DNA from: Lysobacter capsici
GTDB lineage: Bacteria > Pseudomonadota > Gammaproteobacteria > Xanthomonadales > Xanthomonadaceae
Length of the DNA: 64,000 bases
Direction: 5' to 3'
Assembly: GCF_018732085.1 (NCBI RefSeq)
Contig: NZ_CP076103.1
Span: 4,774,001 to 4,838,000 of the forward strand
Positions 50,877-59,136 of the stretch are shown here, in pieces. Numbering within the stretch: position 1 is the first letter of the stretch; each line of letters begins with the position of its first letter. Made by a program: the position numbers and the translations under genes. A model generated the notes under the pieces. That model was given only the letters and a program-made list of their open reading frames with translations, ran no database searches and was not told where the DNA came from.

Positions 50877-50968
50877 TTGTAGTTGATTAAAGCGTGCGGC
50901 GAGGGATTGCCTCTGAAAGAACCGGTGTCGGCGCGCACCAGACCATATATCTCCAGGGGGATACCGCT

Positions 50969-51382
50969 ATGAAGCAGCACAGAGGCTTTACATTGATCGA
51001 GTTGATGATCGTCGTTGCAATCCTGGGGATACTGATCGCCATCGCGCTACCCGGCTACCTTGACTACATCACTCGCTCCAAGAATGCCGAATGCCTCAAC
51101 GCCGCCGCCGCTGCCAAATTATCGGTCGCCGAAACAGCGCAGGATCGCGGCACGCTGAGCATGGTCAACGCGACCAACACCGGCTACAGCTTCGCCGCTT
51201 CGAGCTACTGCGCCAGTATTACGATCGGCGCCAATGGCGTGATCACCGCCATTAGCTCGCCCGGCGCCGCCGCTCCGGTGACCTTCACGCTAAGCCCGGC
51301 GTCAGCGCAGGGAAGGCTTGAGTGGGATTGCAGTGTCCCGAACACCACCGATCTGACCGTAGTGCCGGCAGAGTGCCGCTAA
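50969..51382 (+). CDS. pilA: Type IV pilin PilA (second copy)
   Basis: A 137-residue prepilin. The leader MKQHRG precedes FTLIELMIVVAILGILIAIA with Glu+5. Most of the body matches the first copy (CLNAAAAAKLSVAETAQDRG, NATNTGYSFAASSYC), including both C-terminal cysteines, but the loop after YC is shorter and rich in Ser/Ala/Pro. A strong AGGGGGAT lies upstream of the start. Separate sigma-54 promoter, no clear terminator before the next gene 110 bases on, so the GT-C-like gene may be read from this promoter. Confidence 0.96.
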   Translation: MKQHRGFTLIELMIVVAILGILIAIALPGYLDYITRSKNAECLNAAAAAKLSVAETAQDRGTLSMVNATNTGYSFAASSYCASITIGANGVITAISSPGAAAPVTFTLSPASAQGRLEWDCSVPNTTDLTVVPAECR

Positions 51383-51491
51383 CCACACACAGGCTTGAGC
51401 GGCTCTAACGGCCGTAAGTTCATTGCGGACGCCGCTCGGCAGGATGACGCCCTGCACGTATAGTCTGCACCAGCTATTTCCTGGACAGACC

Positions 51492-53384
51492 ATGTTCCCT
51501 CGCCTCGTATTGCTCGCTGCGATGATGTTGACCGTCTTCGCATACTGGACGGGCTTGTCCGGCCCGTTTTTGTTCGATGATCAACCCAACCTGAGTCCAA
51601 TTCAGAGCTGGCTCAACGGCGAAATGAGTTGGCAGTCGGTCATGTTCGGCAACGAATCGGGATTGCTGGGCAGACCCGTTTCGATAGGAAGCTTTCTGCT
51701 CAGCGCCGAGTTCGGCGGCCACAACCCGTTTGCCTACAAGCTTGGCAACCTGATCATCCACCTGCTTTGCGGACTGCTCGGCTGGCAGGTACTGCGCAGG
51801 CTGATCGCTGAAGACGAAAGCCTGGCGCCCCGCGCGGACTTGCTCGCCAGCATCGTCATGGCCCTGTGGCTGCTGCATCCGATCAACGTCAGCACGGTCC
51901 TGTACTCGGTACAGCGCATGGCTCAGCTGAGCACCTTGTTCGCTCTGGCCTCGCTATGGACCTACCTGACGGCAAGGCGCCAACTGATCGCTGGGCAGCT
52001 AAAACTGTCGCTGGCGGGCTTTTTCTTGCTTTTCCCGACCTTGCTCTTGGCCGGGCTGATGAGCAAGGAAAACGCGGCCGTCGCCCCCCTGCTCTGCCTG
52101 GTCGTTGAGCTTGCGTATTTTCTGGGCCGCACCGAGTACAAACGCGTCCGCCAGGCGTTTTTTGGGATCTTCCTGGTTCTGCCGGCGCTCGTGGTCATCG
52201 CGACGCTTGCGTTAGCGCCGGCGAAATTGTTGGGCAGTTACTCGGAACGGGATTTCACCCTGATCGAACGCCTGATGTCGCAGTCGCGCGCCCTGATGGA
52301 CTACATCGTCACCATTCTGATCCCACGCACCCCGCTGTTGGGCCTGTATACCGACGACTTCACCCCCTCGACCGGCCTGTTTTCGCCGGCAACCACGGCG
52401 ATGTCGATACTCGCCTTGGCCTTGATCAGCTTCGCAGCGATCAAATTGCGCAAGCGAGCGCCAACCTTCTTCGCCGGCTGGTTCTTTTTCCTCGCCGCGC
52501 ACTCGGTCGAATCCGGCATCCTGCCGTTGGAGCTGTACTTCGAACACCGCAATTACCTTCCGGGCATAGGCCTGATCCTGGCGCTGGTGGGTCTTACCGC
52601 GCTTTTACCCAAAGACCTGCCACTAAACTTGTTCAGCCCCAAGCAACTCGGTTTTCTGATCGTGGGCGGCTTTGCGATCGTGTTCACAATGGGTACGGCG
52701 GGACGGGCCAATGTCTGGCAAGCAGAGGACACGATTCTCGAACAAGGCCTCAAGCATCACCCAGGCTCGCTGCGCGCTCAGCTGACGCGGGCCACGATCG
52801 CACTGCGCCAAGGCAACCTGAAAGGTTCTTATGACGCCTTCGCCGATCTGCTGGCCAGCAAGAATCCGCGCACCCAAGCAGTGGGCCGTGTGAGCTGGAT
52901 CACGTTGGATTGCATGTCGGGCAAGCCGGTCAGCAAAGAGGACATGAAGCTCGCGATGTCCTACGCGCGACCGAGCCTGAGCATGGTCGAAGTGCCCGCA
53001 CTGCGCCTGTTGGCTCGCGTGGTTCGCGAACAAGGCTGTGGCGAGGTCACCAATGCAGATATTGCCGAGGGCATCGCTTTCATGCTCAACCGGGCGGGCA
53101 AGCAACCCGATCGTTCGCGCGCCAAATGGCTCACCCGCTTTCTCGCGGCGGAGATGTATTTGCACGCGGGACGTATTGACGAAGCGCAGAAGCAGGCAGA
53201 GCTGGCTTGGAACGCCAGTGGTGACCTGCCTGTCGGCGCGCTGTTGGCGAACATCTACGCCGGTCGGGGCAAAAAGCCCGAAGCCGAACGCTTGCTGGCC
53301 ATCCTACGACAACGGATCAAGCCCTACGACAAGGCCGGTCAAACCGAAATCGCCAAGGCGCAGGCCTTGCTGGATCGGCAATAG
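51492..53384 (+). CDS. GT-C-like membrane protein with C-terminal TPR-type region; candidate pilin glycosyltransferase
   Basis: A 630-residue protein. About ten hydrophobic helices fill residues 1-410. The first loop has FLFDDQPNL (Asp29-Asp30), the acidic motif expected of GT-C enzymes that use lipid-linked sugars, and HPINVSTVLYSVQRMAQLST follows as in DUF1736/TMTC-like proteins. Residues 430-630 are helical repeats of TPR type, on the periplasmic side. It lies directly after two pilin genes, the position of pilin glycosyltransferases such as TfpW/TfpO in Pseudomonas; it is not obviously homologous to TfpO. Transfer to pilin is inferred. ATG 51492 chosen since the hydrophobic start begins there; the ribosome binding site is weak. 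Confidence 0.7.
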   Translation: MFPRLVLLAAMMLTVFAYWTGLSGPFLFDDQPNLSPIQSWLNGEMSWQSVMFGNESGLLGRPVSIGSFLLSAEFGGHNPFAYKLGNLIIHLLCGLLGWQVLRRLIAEDESLAPRADLLASIVMALWLLHPINVSTVLYSVQRMAQLSTLFALASLWTYLTARRQLIAGQLKLSLAGFFLLFPTLLLAGLMSKENAAVAPLLCLVVELAYFLGRTEYKRVRQAFFGIFLVLPALVVIATLALAPAKLLGSYSERDFTLIERLMSQSRALMDYIVTILIPRTPLLGLYTDDFTPSTGLFSPATTAMSILALALISFAAIKLRKRAPTFFAGWFFFLAAHSVESGILPLELYFEHRNYLPGIGLILALVGLTALLPKDLPLNLFSPKQLGFLIVGGFAIVFTMGTAGRANVWQAEDTILEQGLKHHPGSLRAQLTRATIALRQGNLKGSYDAFADLLASKNPRTQAVGRVSWITLDCMSGKPVSKEDMKLAMSYARPSLSMVEVPALRLLARVVREQGCGEVTNADIAEGIAFMLNRAGKQPDRSRAKWLTRFLAAEMYLHAGRIDEAQKQAELAWNASGDLPVGALLANIYAGRGKKPEAERLLAILRQRIKPYDKAGQTEIAKAQALLDRQ

Positions 53385-53539
53385 TCGAGCACGCAGGCCA
53401 ACGTGGCCAACCTATTCGCTTTACCGAATCGCTGTCGCGACTCCTCGCTCGTATCGACTATGCCATCCCAGCAAAAAAGCCTAAGGCCCTGCGCGATGCC
53501 ATTAAGAAACCTATAGGCGATCACCGGCAAATCGAAAGT

Positions 53540-54466
53540 TCAGTACTTTCGATTGCTGCCATCGCCCCAAGATGAATAAAGCACACTTCCAACCATCAAC
53601 ACGCCTAGTTGCACAAACCGATCCACCAACAACGCGCCCACGAAAGCCTTTTCGTCTATCAGGAAGACGAAGGCCAGCGATCCGAGCAAGCCCTCCTTGA
53701 TCCCCAGATTGCCAGGGGTAAGCGTGAGCACCAGCATCAAGTTCGCCAGCGCGCAAACCAGCGTGGAAAAGAAAACGTCACCCGGCATACCCACCGCGTG
53801 CAGAAGCCATTGTGTCTGCAAGACCTGCAACCCGAATGAAACCACCAGCAGCAGAGTGATTTTGACTTGACTCTTCCATGGTCGTGCAATGGCCTCATGC
53901 ACGCCAACCAGAAGCCGAGGCAACCGCGGACTCAACAGGGAGTAGCTGCGCTTGTCGGCCAGCAGTGCGCATAGGACGACCATGCCGGCTGCGATCGCCG
54001 CCATGAACGCAGCCGCCACTCCGTAGCGGAGCGAGACTTCACCTCCATGCACGAGCACCGAAAACGCAAAGAATGCTGCACTCAATCCGATGGTCATCAA
54101 GGTGACCAGCAGAAACTGACCGACCGCGAACCCGGGCTCCACTCCATACTTCATGCGCAGGATCATCAAGCGCGAGCCCATGCCGCCAAGCCGGAGCGGA
54201 GTCAGATAACCCGCCAAAGACGAGACCATGTTGATCCCGATGGCATCATTGACCGCGATCCCCCGATAGGGCGGCTCGAGACCCGCCTTCAATATCCATG
54301 CATTCAGATACTGAGCCACCACATAACTGACGGCCAGCACCGCGACATTCAACCAGCCGAATGCAAGCGAGCGCTGCACGACCTCGGGATTGAAGGCCAC
54401 ATACAAGGTTAGCCCGATGATGGCGGCGACGAGCAAAATCAGCCTGAGCCAGAGGCGACTAGACAC
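53540..54466 (-). CDS. Flippase-like (UPF0104/LPG synthetase-type) membrane protein
   Basis: A 308-residue polytopic protein of the lysylphosphatidylglycerol-synthase transmembrane family (UPF0104). LTPLRLGGMGSRLMILRMKY and TPGNLGIKEGLLGSLAFVFL are typical. Relatives are fused to or paired with GT2 enzymes (for example in archaeal glycosylation) and are suspected lipid-linked sugar translocases. A GTG start at 54466 has GGAGG eight bases upstream and overlaps the ATP-grasp gene by eight bases. Last gene of the six-gene cassette, converging on the GT-C-like gene. Confidence 0.8.
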   Translation of the reverse strand: MSSRLWLRLILLVAAIIGLTLYVAFNPEVVQRSLAFGWLNVAVLAVSYVVAQYLNAWILKAGLEPPYRGIAVNDAIGINMVSSLAGYLTPLRLGGMGSRLMILRMKYGVEPGFAVGQFLLVTLMTIGLSAAFFAFSVLVHGGEVSLRYGVAAAFMAAIAAGMVVLCALLADKRSYSLLSPRLPRLLVGVHEAIARPWKSQVKITLLLVVSFGLQVLQTQWLLHAVGMPGDVFFSTLVCALANLMLVLTLTPGNLGIKEGLLGSLAFVFLIDEKAFVGALLVDRFVQLGVLMVGSVLYSSWGDGSNRKY

Positions 54467-55529
54467 CCAAAAACCTCCAGAACGGCCTTGGATCATCGCG
54501 CCGAAGATGCGCCAACAAACATCGCCTGCCCAGCATTTCCCGCACCGCAACCCGGGCACTCGCATAGTCGAGCACGAGTGAAAGAGGAAAACCCTCATGT
54601 ACCCATGCTACGCGCCCGGGTAAACGAATCGGATCACTCACACTTTCACCCGACAACCAGCGCCGATATAACGCCGCGTAATCAATCCCGAGCAAACGAC
54701 CGAGTTCGTGCTGCAGCCAGAATCTAAGATTGACATCGATCAGAAATAAGTTCCCGCTGCCTTCGCACCGGATGAATTCGATCTCGAACGGCCCTTGATA
54801 GCGAAGCCGATCCAGAAGTTGTTCGGATAGACCAAGCAACTGATCATGCAACTGCGCATCATCCACGATCACCGACAGGGTCGAAGTGCCTCCGGGATGT
54901 GGGTACTCCAGTGCCTTCGCATAAACCAGCGCTCCGAGTATCTTGTTTGTGCGAAGGCCGCACAGCGAGAAATGCGAACGCAGCGGGGCAAGGATCCGCT
55001 TCTGTATCACGAATGCTTCGCCTCTACCGTACTCCTCAACGATTTCACCTACGCTGGCGCCCTTTTTTCGAATGACGAGTCCATTGAAGGGGAAGCGCGG
55101 TTTGACGATTGAGTCGACAGGCACCGCCATTTGCTCATACAACCGCGTTTCGGGAACGTCGACGATCCCATCGGCCAATGACGGAAGAGCCAGTTTGTCG
55201 GCCACCAGATTGATGGCGGTGGCGCTGGAGAATGGAAACAACGCTCCGGCGCCCCGCAAACCCGATCGGTTTCTGGTGATATAGGCGTTCCAACGATCGT
55301 CCGTCGAATACACCACGCCGCCAGGGCCTTTGCCCTTCAGCAGCGTCATTAGCAATTCGGTGATACTCGTGTCGTCAGCTTCAGACCGATGAAAGCGAGT
55401 AACGGCTCTGGAAACGCTACATACAACACGCGGATCGAAATCCAACACGTCGCATTCAAGTCCCTCGCGCCGCAACCCCCTGGCTATCGCCAAGCCGTTT
55501 GCCCGCCCCCCCAACACGATATGCATCAT
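54459..55529 (-). CDS. ATP-grasp ligase-like protein
   Basis: A 356-residue protein. The N-terminal Rossmann-like part begins HIVLGGRANGLAIARGLRRE; the middle has IVKPRFPFNG (ATP-binding lysine) and the C-terminal grasp has GPFEIEFIR and FLIDVNLRFW with the metal-binding acidic/Asn residues. It resembles carboxylate-amine ligases of the carbamoyl-phosphate-synthase/PylC/BL00235 group. In a glycan cassette it might add an amino acid or amide to a sugar or to the protein. Substrate unknown. ATG at 55529 (or 55526) overlaps the methyltransferase stop by 4 bases. Confidence 0.78.
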   Translation of the reverse strand: MMHIVLGGRANGLAIARGLRREGLECDVLDFDPRVVCSVSRAVTRFHRSEADDTSITELLMTLLKGKGPGGVVYSTDDRWNAYITRNRSGLRGAGALFPFSSATAINLVADKLALPSLADGIVDVPETRLYEQMAVPVDSIVKPRFPFNGLVIRKKGASVGEIVEEYGRGEAFVIQKRILAPLRSHFSLCGLRTNKILGALVYAKALEYPHPGGTSTLSVIVDDAQLHDQLLGLSEQLLDRLRYQGPFEIEFIRCEGSGNLFLIDVNLRFWLQHELGRLLGIDYAALYRRWLSGESVSDPIRLPGRVAWVHEGFPLSLVLDYASARVAVREMLGRRCLLAHLRRDDPRPFWRFLGV

Positions 55530-56206
55530 GACGCCCTGACGATCACGACAACTTCATTGCAAAGCAACATGTCCATCAGGCCCGCGATCCTGGAAACTGG
55601 CTTCAAAAGCCATGGCGCCCGACGTCTCGTGACGTTGACAAGCATATTGTCCACATAGTCGATCCTGACTATGTCCACATGAGCCGGCACTAGCTGCCGC
55701 AGCAAGCCCTTGCTGAAGCGCCGATAGCGAAAAAGTGAGTTGCCCCGCGCCCGCCTTATCGCCGACACCATAATGTCGATGAAATTCCACCGGTTATGCG
55801 CAAACACGATCGCGTAGCCTGACGTAACCCGCAGTTGCTCCTCGATGATCGCACGCGATTGGCGATCGTCAAAAACGACTATCAAACCACTGTGGAAGGT
55901 AATGCCGAAAGCCTTATCACAAAAAGGCATGCGAAACGCATCGGCGACCACGCACGAGGTCGCATCCCTCGCGGCCCGATCGAACACGGCTTGCTCCCTG
56001 TCGAGACTGCAGCACAAAGACTCCTTCAATCGCTTGGCAAGATAACGAATGTCCTTGCCACTGAAAGCACCCATCTCCAAGATCGAATGAACATCGCATC
56101 CGCTCGAACGAATGAAATCCAACACATACTCCGCTCGCTTGGGGCGAGCGCCTCGGTAGGTTTCAATGTTCGCGTCAAACAGCTGACCCCACTGGTGCGA
56201 CTTCAT
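55526..56206 (-). CDS. Class I SAM-dependent methyltransferase
   Basis: A 226-residue soluble enzyme. The SAM-binding motif I is ILEMGAFSGKDIRYLA (about 42-57), with DREQAVFDRA and VVADAFRMPF as motifs II/III of the Methyltransf_11 type. The target is not readable; in context a sugar hydroxyl or amino group is likely. Both ends overlap neighbouring genes by four bases (ATGA). Confidence 0.82.
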   Translation of the reverse strand: MKSHQWGQLFDANIETYRGARPKRAEYVLDFIRSSGCDVHSILEMGAFSGKDIRYLAKRLKESLCCSLDREQAVFDRAARDATSCVVADAFRMPFCDKAFGITFHSGLIVVFDDRQSRAIIEEQLRVTSGYAIVFAHNRWNFIDIMVSAIRRARGNSLFRYRRFSKGLLRQLVPAHVDIVRIDYVDNMLVNVTRRRAPWLLKPVSRIAGLMDMLLCNEVVVIVRAS

Positions 56207-57048
56207 GCGACTGATCCGAATATCGGTGCCATCAAATTCACTCCACGCAACTTCACCGCATCAAGCGTCGCGCGGAACAACTCTTGCCCCACCCCCTCGC
56301 AAAATACCGGATGGTCGTAAACCACGCCGTGTGCATTGGGCCTGGACCGCAATATCGACACTATGTGCTCGGCAGCAGCAGCAGCATCGATGCCCCGGAC
56401 GAGGCAGTTTTCGAAATATCCGACGCCTCCCGGCTCTCCGGCAAAAGCCGTGTTGATATCGTGCAGTCCCCGCAGGCGCAGCGAGGCATCAAGCAGCTCA
56501 TCTGATCGATGACTGTCGTACAAAGCCTCAAAGCCTTGTTCAATCAATACATCAGGCAGCTGCGCAGGCGAATTCCAACCAGGCGATGAAAATCCCGAAG
56601 GACGTTCTAGGCCGGCCTGTTCGAACGCAGCCAGACCCCAACCTATTTCGGCGCGTAGCCGAGCGGCGCTCCAGCCATGAGCTCCCCATTGCCACTCGCC
56701 ATGATTACGCCCACCATGCAATCCGAGCACATGCCCGGTGCGCTGTGCTTGCCGCAAGATATGCCCTGCAGTGCGCCCCACCTGCGGATTGAGAACCGCA
56801 GTGTGAAGGTAGCCATCAACGCCCAACCGACGCAGCGAACCGAGCTTTTCGATCCTTTTGCTGGTCGTCTCGGCGGCATTCGAACCGCGCATTATATTTC
56901 GCAAGAACATCACGCGCGACACCGCCCTGCCCATGTTGACCATGAAATAGAAACGCGCGCCGATCTGACCGGCGTAGTCGAGTAGAAATGGTATGCCGCG
57001 ATGCGCGCAAGACCATGTATCGACATCGAACCGAACCGTAAGATTCAT
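56203..57048 (-). CDS. ArnD-like polysaccharide deacetylase family protein
   Basis: A 281-residue protein of the NodB/ArnD fold. The opening LTVRFDVDTWSCAHRGIPFL gives the Asp pair (Asp8, Asp10) as in ArnD's RVDVDT; His111 and His116 in LGLHGGRNHGEW are the expected metal ligands, and SSPGWNSPAQLP and VVYDHPVF complete the pocket. ArnD removes a formyl group from a lipid-linked aminosugar in the membrane; here a formyl or acetyl group of a lipid-linked sugar is the likely substrate. No signal peptide, so the site is probably the cytosolic face. The start is fixed by ATGA overlap with the epimerase. Confidence 0.78.
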   Translation of the reverse strand: MNLTVRFDVDTWSCAHRGIPFLLDYAGQIGARFYFMVNMGRAVSRVMFLRNIMRGSNAAETTSKRIEKLGSLRRLGVDGYLHTAVLNPQVGRTAGHILRQAQRTGHVLGLHGGRNHGEWQWGAHGWSAARLRAEIGWGLAAFEQAGLERPSGFSSPGWNSPAQLPDVLIEQGFEALYDSHRSDELLDASLRLRGLHDINTAFAGEPGGVGYFENCLVRGIDAAAAAEHIVSILRSRPNAHGVVYDHPVFCEGVGQELFRATLDAVKLRGVNLMAPIFGSVA

Positions 57049-58139
57049 CCCGGCCCGCGCTCCGTCACGTATTCGCGCAGGGCCGAGACGATCACCTGGC
57101 TTGGCGAATTCGCAGGCAAGGACTTGGCCCGATAAGGATGGCCGAGCGCGCGCTGCGCGAACGGCCTGATTTTGTCTATGTCCAGATCGGCAAGCAGGAC
57201 CCCTTCGTTCAATCCATCAGAGCGCTCTGTGGCCTGCCTGAGCAACACACAGGGAATGCCCAGTACCGCGCATTCTTCCTGATTGCTTCCACCGTCGGTC
57301 ACCACAAAACGCGATTGCCGGATCAAACGGCCGAATGACACGAAGTCCATCCGCTCGACGAGCGACACCCCCTGCCACCGTTCGATGTCGGCGAGTAAAG
57401 TCAGCTTCGTCAGCCGGCTGTGGGTCACTGGGTGTAGTACGAACTTCACCGGCAGTATTTCGGCAAGTTCGCGCAAAATATACAGCGCACGATCAAGTCG
57501 CTGGCGATTGAATAGATTTTCGTGCCGATGCATGGAAAACACCGCATAAGGTTGCGCGGGCGTTGCATCAATGTCCGCGATCTCGCCGACCGCGATACGC
57601 AATGCATCGAGCATCGTATTGCCTTCCGTCATCAGCTTGGTGCCCTTGGCGCCCCTGAGATTGTTTACGGCAATTGGATCGGGACACAGGTGCAATGCCG
57701 ACACTTTCGACACGGCGATGCGTATCAGCTCCTCGGGGAACGGATGAAAGATGTCGAACGACCTCAAGCCCGCCTCGACATGAGCCACCGGCAGGGAAAA
57801 TCTCCTGCCGATCAAGGCCCCCAGTAAAGTGGACGCAGTGTCACCATGCACCACCAGCGCGCTGGACCGGCCCCAGATCTTGCGCAACTCCTGGCTTCCG
57901 GCGCGACGCCAGGCTTTCATCGCCCAAGTCAACAACGAAATCCTGTCCTTCACCTCCTCCTCGGGCACCAGAACCAGATCAGGGGACGGCAGATCGAAAT
58001 TCCGCTGGAGCTCATCGAATGTTTCTCGATGCTGCCCGGTCAATATCAGCGAATAAGGAACGTGTTGCCGGATGGTTTCCTTGATGACAGGGGCCATCTT
58101 TATGTATTGCGCTTTAGTCCCAACAACATATACCAACAC
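57045..58139 (-). CDS. UDP-N-acetylglucosamine 2-epimerase (WecB-like)
   Basis: A 364-residue enzyme of the WecB/NeuC family that interconverts UDP-GlcNAc and UDP-ManNAc. Signatures: VVHGDTAST, AHVEAGLRSFD, HPFPEELIR, MHRHENLF and DGGSNQEECAVLGIPCVLLR followed by TERSDG (the equivalent of TERPE). A GTG start at 58139 with GAGGG nine bases upstream. It begins ten bases after the GT2 stop. No ManNAc dehydrogenase (WecC) is present, so the sugar is not obviously turned into ManNAcA. Confidence 0.88.
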   Translation of the reverse strand: MLVYVVGTKAQYIKMAPVIKETIRQHVPYSLILTGQHRETFDELQRNFDLPSPDLVLVPEEEVKDRISLLTWAMKAWRRAGSQELRKIWGRSSALVVHGDTASTLLGALIGRRFSLPVAHVEAGLRSFDIFHPFPEELIRIAVSKVSALHLCPDPIAVNNLRGAKGTKLMTEGNTMLDALRIAVGEIADIDATPAQPYAVFSMHRHENLFNRQRLDRALYILRELAEILPVKFVLHPVTHSRLTKLTLLADIERWQGVSLVERMDFVSFGRLIRQSRFVVTDGGSNQEECAVLGIPCVLLRQATERSDGLNEGVLLADLDIDKIRPFAQRALGHPYRAKSLPANSPSQVIVSALREYVTERGPG

Positions 58140-58149
58140 GCCAACGCCC

Positions 58150-59001
58150 TCAATCTTTACGATAGGTGAGGCTGGTGATCTGCTCGGAAACGAGTCCGAT
58201 CAGAAAAATTATCACCGCGGCACTCAACAGCAGCGCCGACATGTTTGTAAATCGGCCGTGGGTAAAATAGGTCCACGCGTAATAGCCGAGACCGATCAGG
58301 AAAAAACCCACCGCGGTCGGCGCGAACAGCTTGAGCGGCGAATACAGGGTGGCGATCTTGAAGATGATCAACAAAAAACGCACGCCATCGCGCAGGGGCC
58401 GGATATGACTGTTGGTACCGACCCTGCGCGCGACTTCGATCGGTACGTAGGTCACCGGATAGGCACTGCGGAAGAACGCCATCGTGCTGGTCGTGGGGTA
58501 GCTGAAACCATTCGGCAACAAATGCAGGAACTCGCGGAACTTGGCCGCGCGCACGGCGCGGAAGCCCGAGGTCAGGTCCTGGACCTTGTGCCCGGTCATC
58601 CAACTGGCCAGCCGGTTGTAGAGCGCGTTGGCCGCGCCGCGGCCGACACTCGCCTGGCCGCCCGCGTTGCGGGCGCCCACGGCCATGTCGTAACCATGGT
58701 CGAGTCGTTCCAGCAGCAAGGAAATATGCGCCGGATCGTGCTGGCCGTCGGCGTCCATGAACACGATGACCTCGCCCGACGCCGCACGGGCACCGCGCTT
58801 GATCGCCGCGCCGTTGCCCATCGAGTACGGCGACGAGAGCACGCGTGCGCCCAGTTCAGCCGCGATCGCCGCGGTGTCGTCGGTCGAACCGTCGTCGACC
58901 ACGATGACCTCGGCAGACGGAAACGCCTGACGCAATGCCGGCAACGTGCGCCGGAGCCCCTCCGACTCGTTTTTGGCCGGTAAAACTATTGATACGTGCA
59001 T
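58150..59001 (-). CDS. GT2 glycosyltransferase, polyprenyl-phosphate type (DPM/ArnC-like)
   Basis: A 283-residue enzyme. The GT-A domain starts MHVSIVLPAKNESEGLRRTL, with VVDDGSTDD (Asp36-Asp37) and the DxD MDADGQHD (Asp83, Asp85); QDLTSGFRA is typical of the dolichyl/undecaprenyl-phosphate sugar transferases. Two C-terminal helices (about 218-280) anchor it in the membrane. Expected product: a polyprenyl-phosphate-linked sugar. First gene of the cassette, divergent from pilB with 135 bases between them, where the cassette promoter should lie. Confidence 0.87.
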   Translation of the reverse strand: MHVSIVLPAKNESEGLRRTLPALRQAFPSAEVIVVDDGSTDDTAAIAAELGARVLSSPYSMGNGAAIKRGARAASGEVIVFMDADGQHDPAHISLLLERLDHGYDMAVGARNAGGQASVGRGAANALYNRLASWMTGHKVQDLTSGFRAVRAAKFREFLHLLPNGFSYPTTSTMAFFRSAYPVTYVPIEVARRVGTNSHIRPLRDGVRFLLIIFKIATLYSPLKLFAPTAVGFFLIGLGYYAWTYFTHGRFTNMSALLLSAAVIIFLIGLVSEQITSLTYRKD

Positions 59002-59136
59002 GCCACCTCCCCGGGAGCGCAGAATAGCCTGTCCTCCCGCGAGTCGACACCGCCCATCCGCGGAATAGCGACAACGGTCAGCTCGCCAAGAGCTGAGATT
59101 GAGGTAAAGTCAGGGTGGGGAAAACTGAGGGATGTA

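Noticed and set aside
50483..50890. A 135-codon frame between the two pilins
   Set aside because: Lies between a terminator and the second sigma-54 promoter, which its end overlaps; composition is not protein-like.
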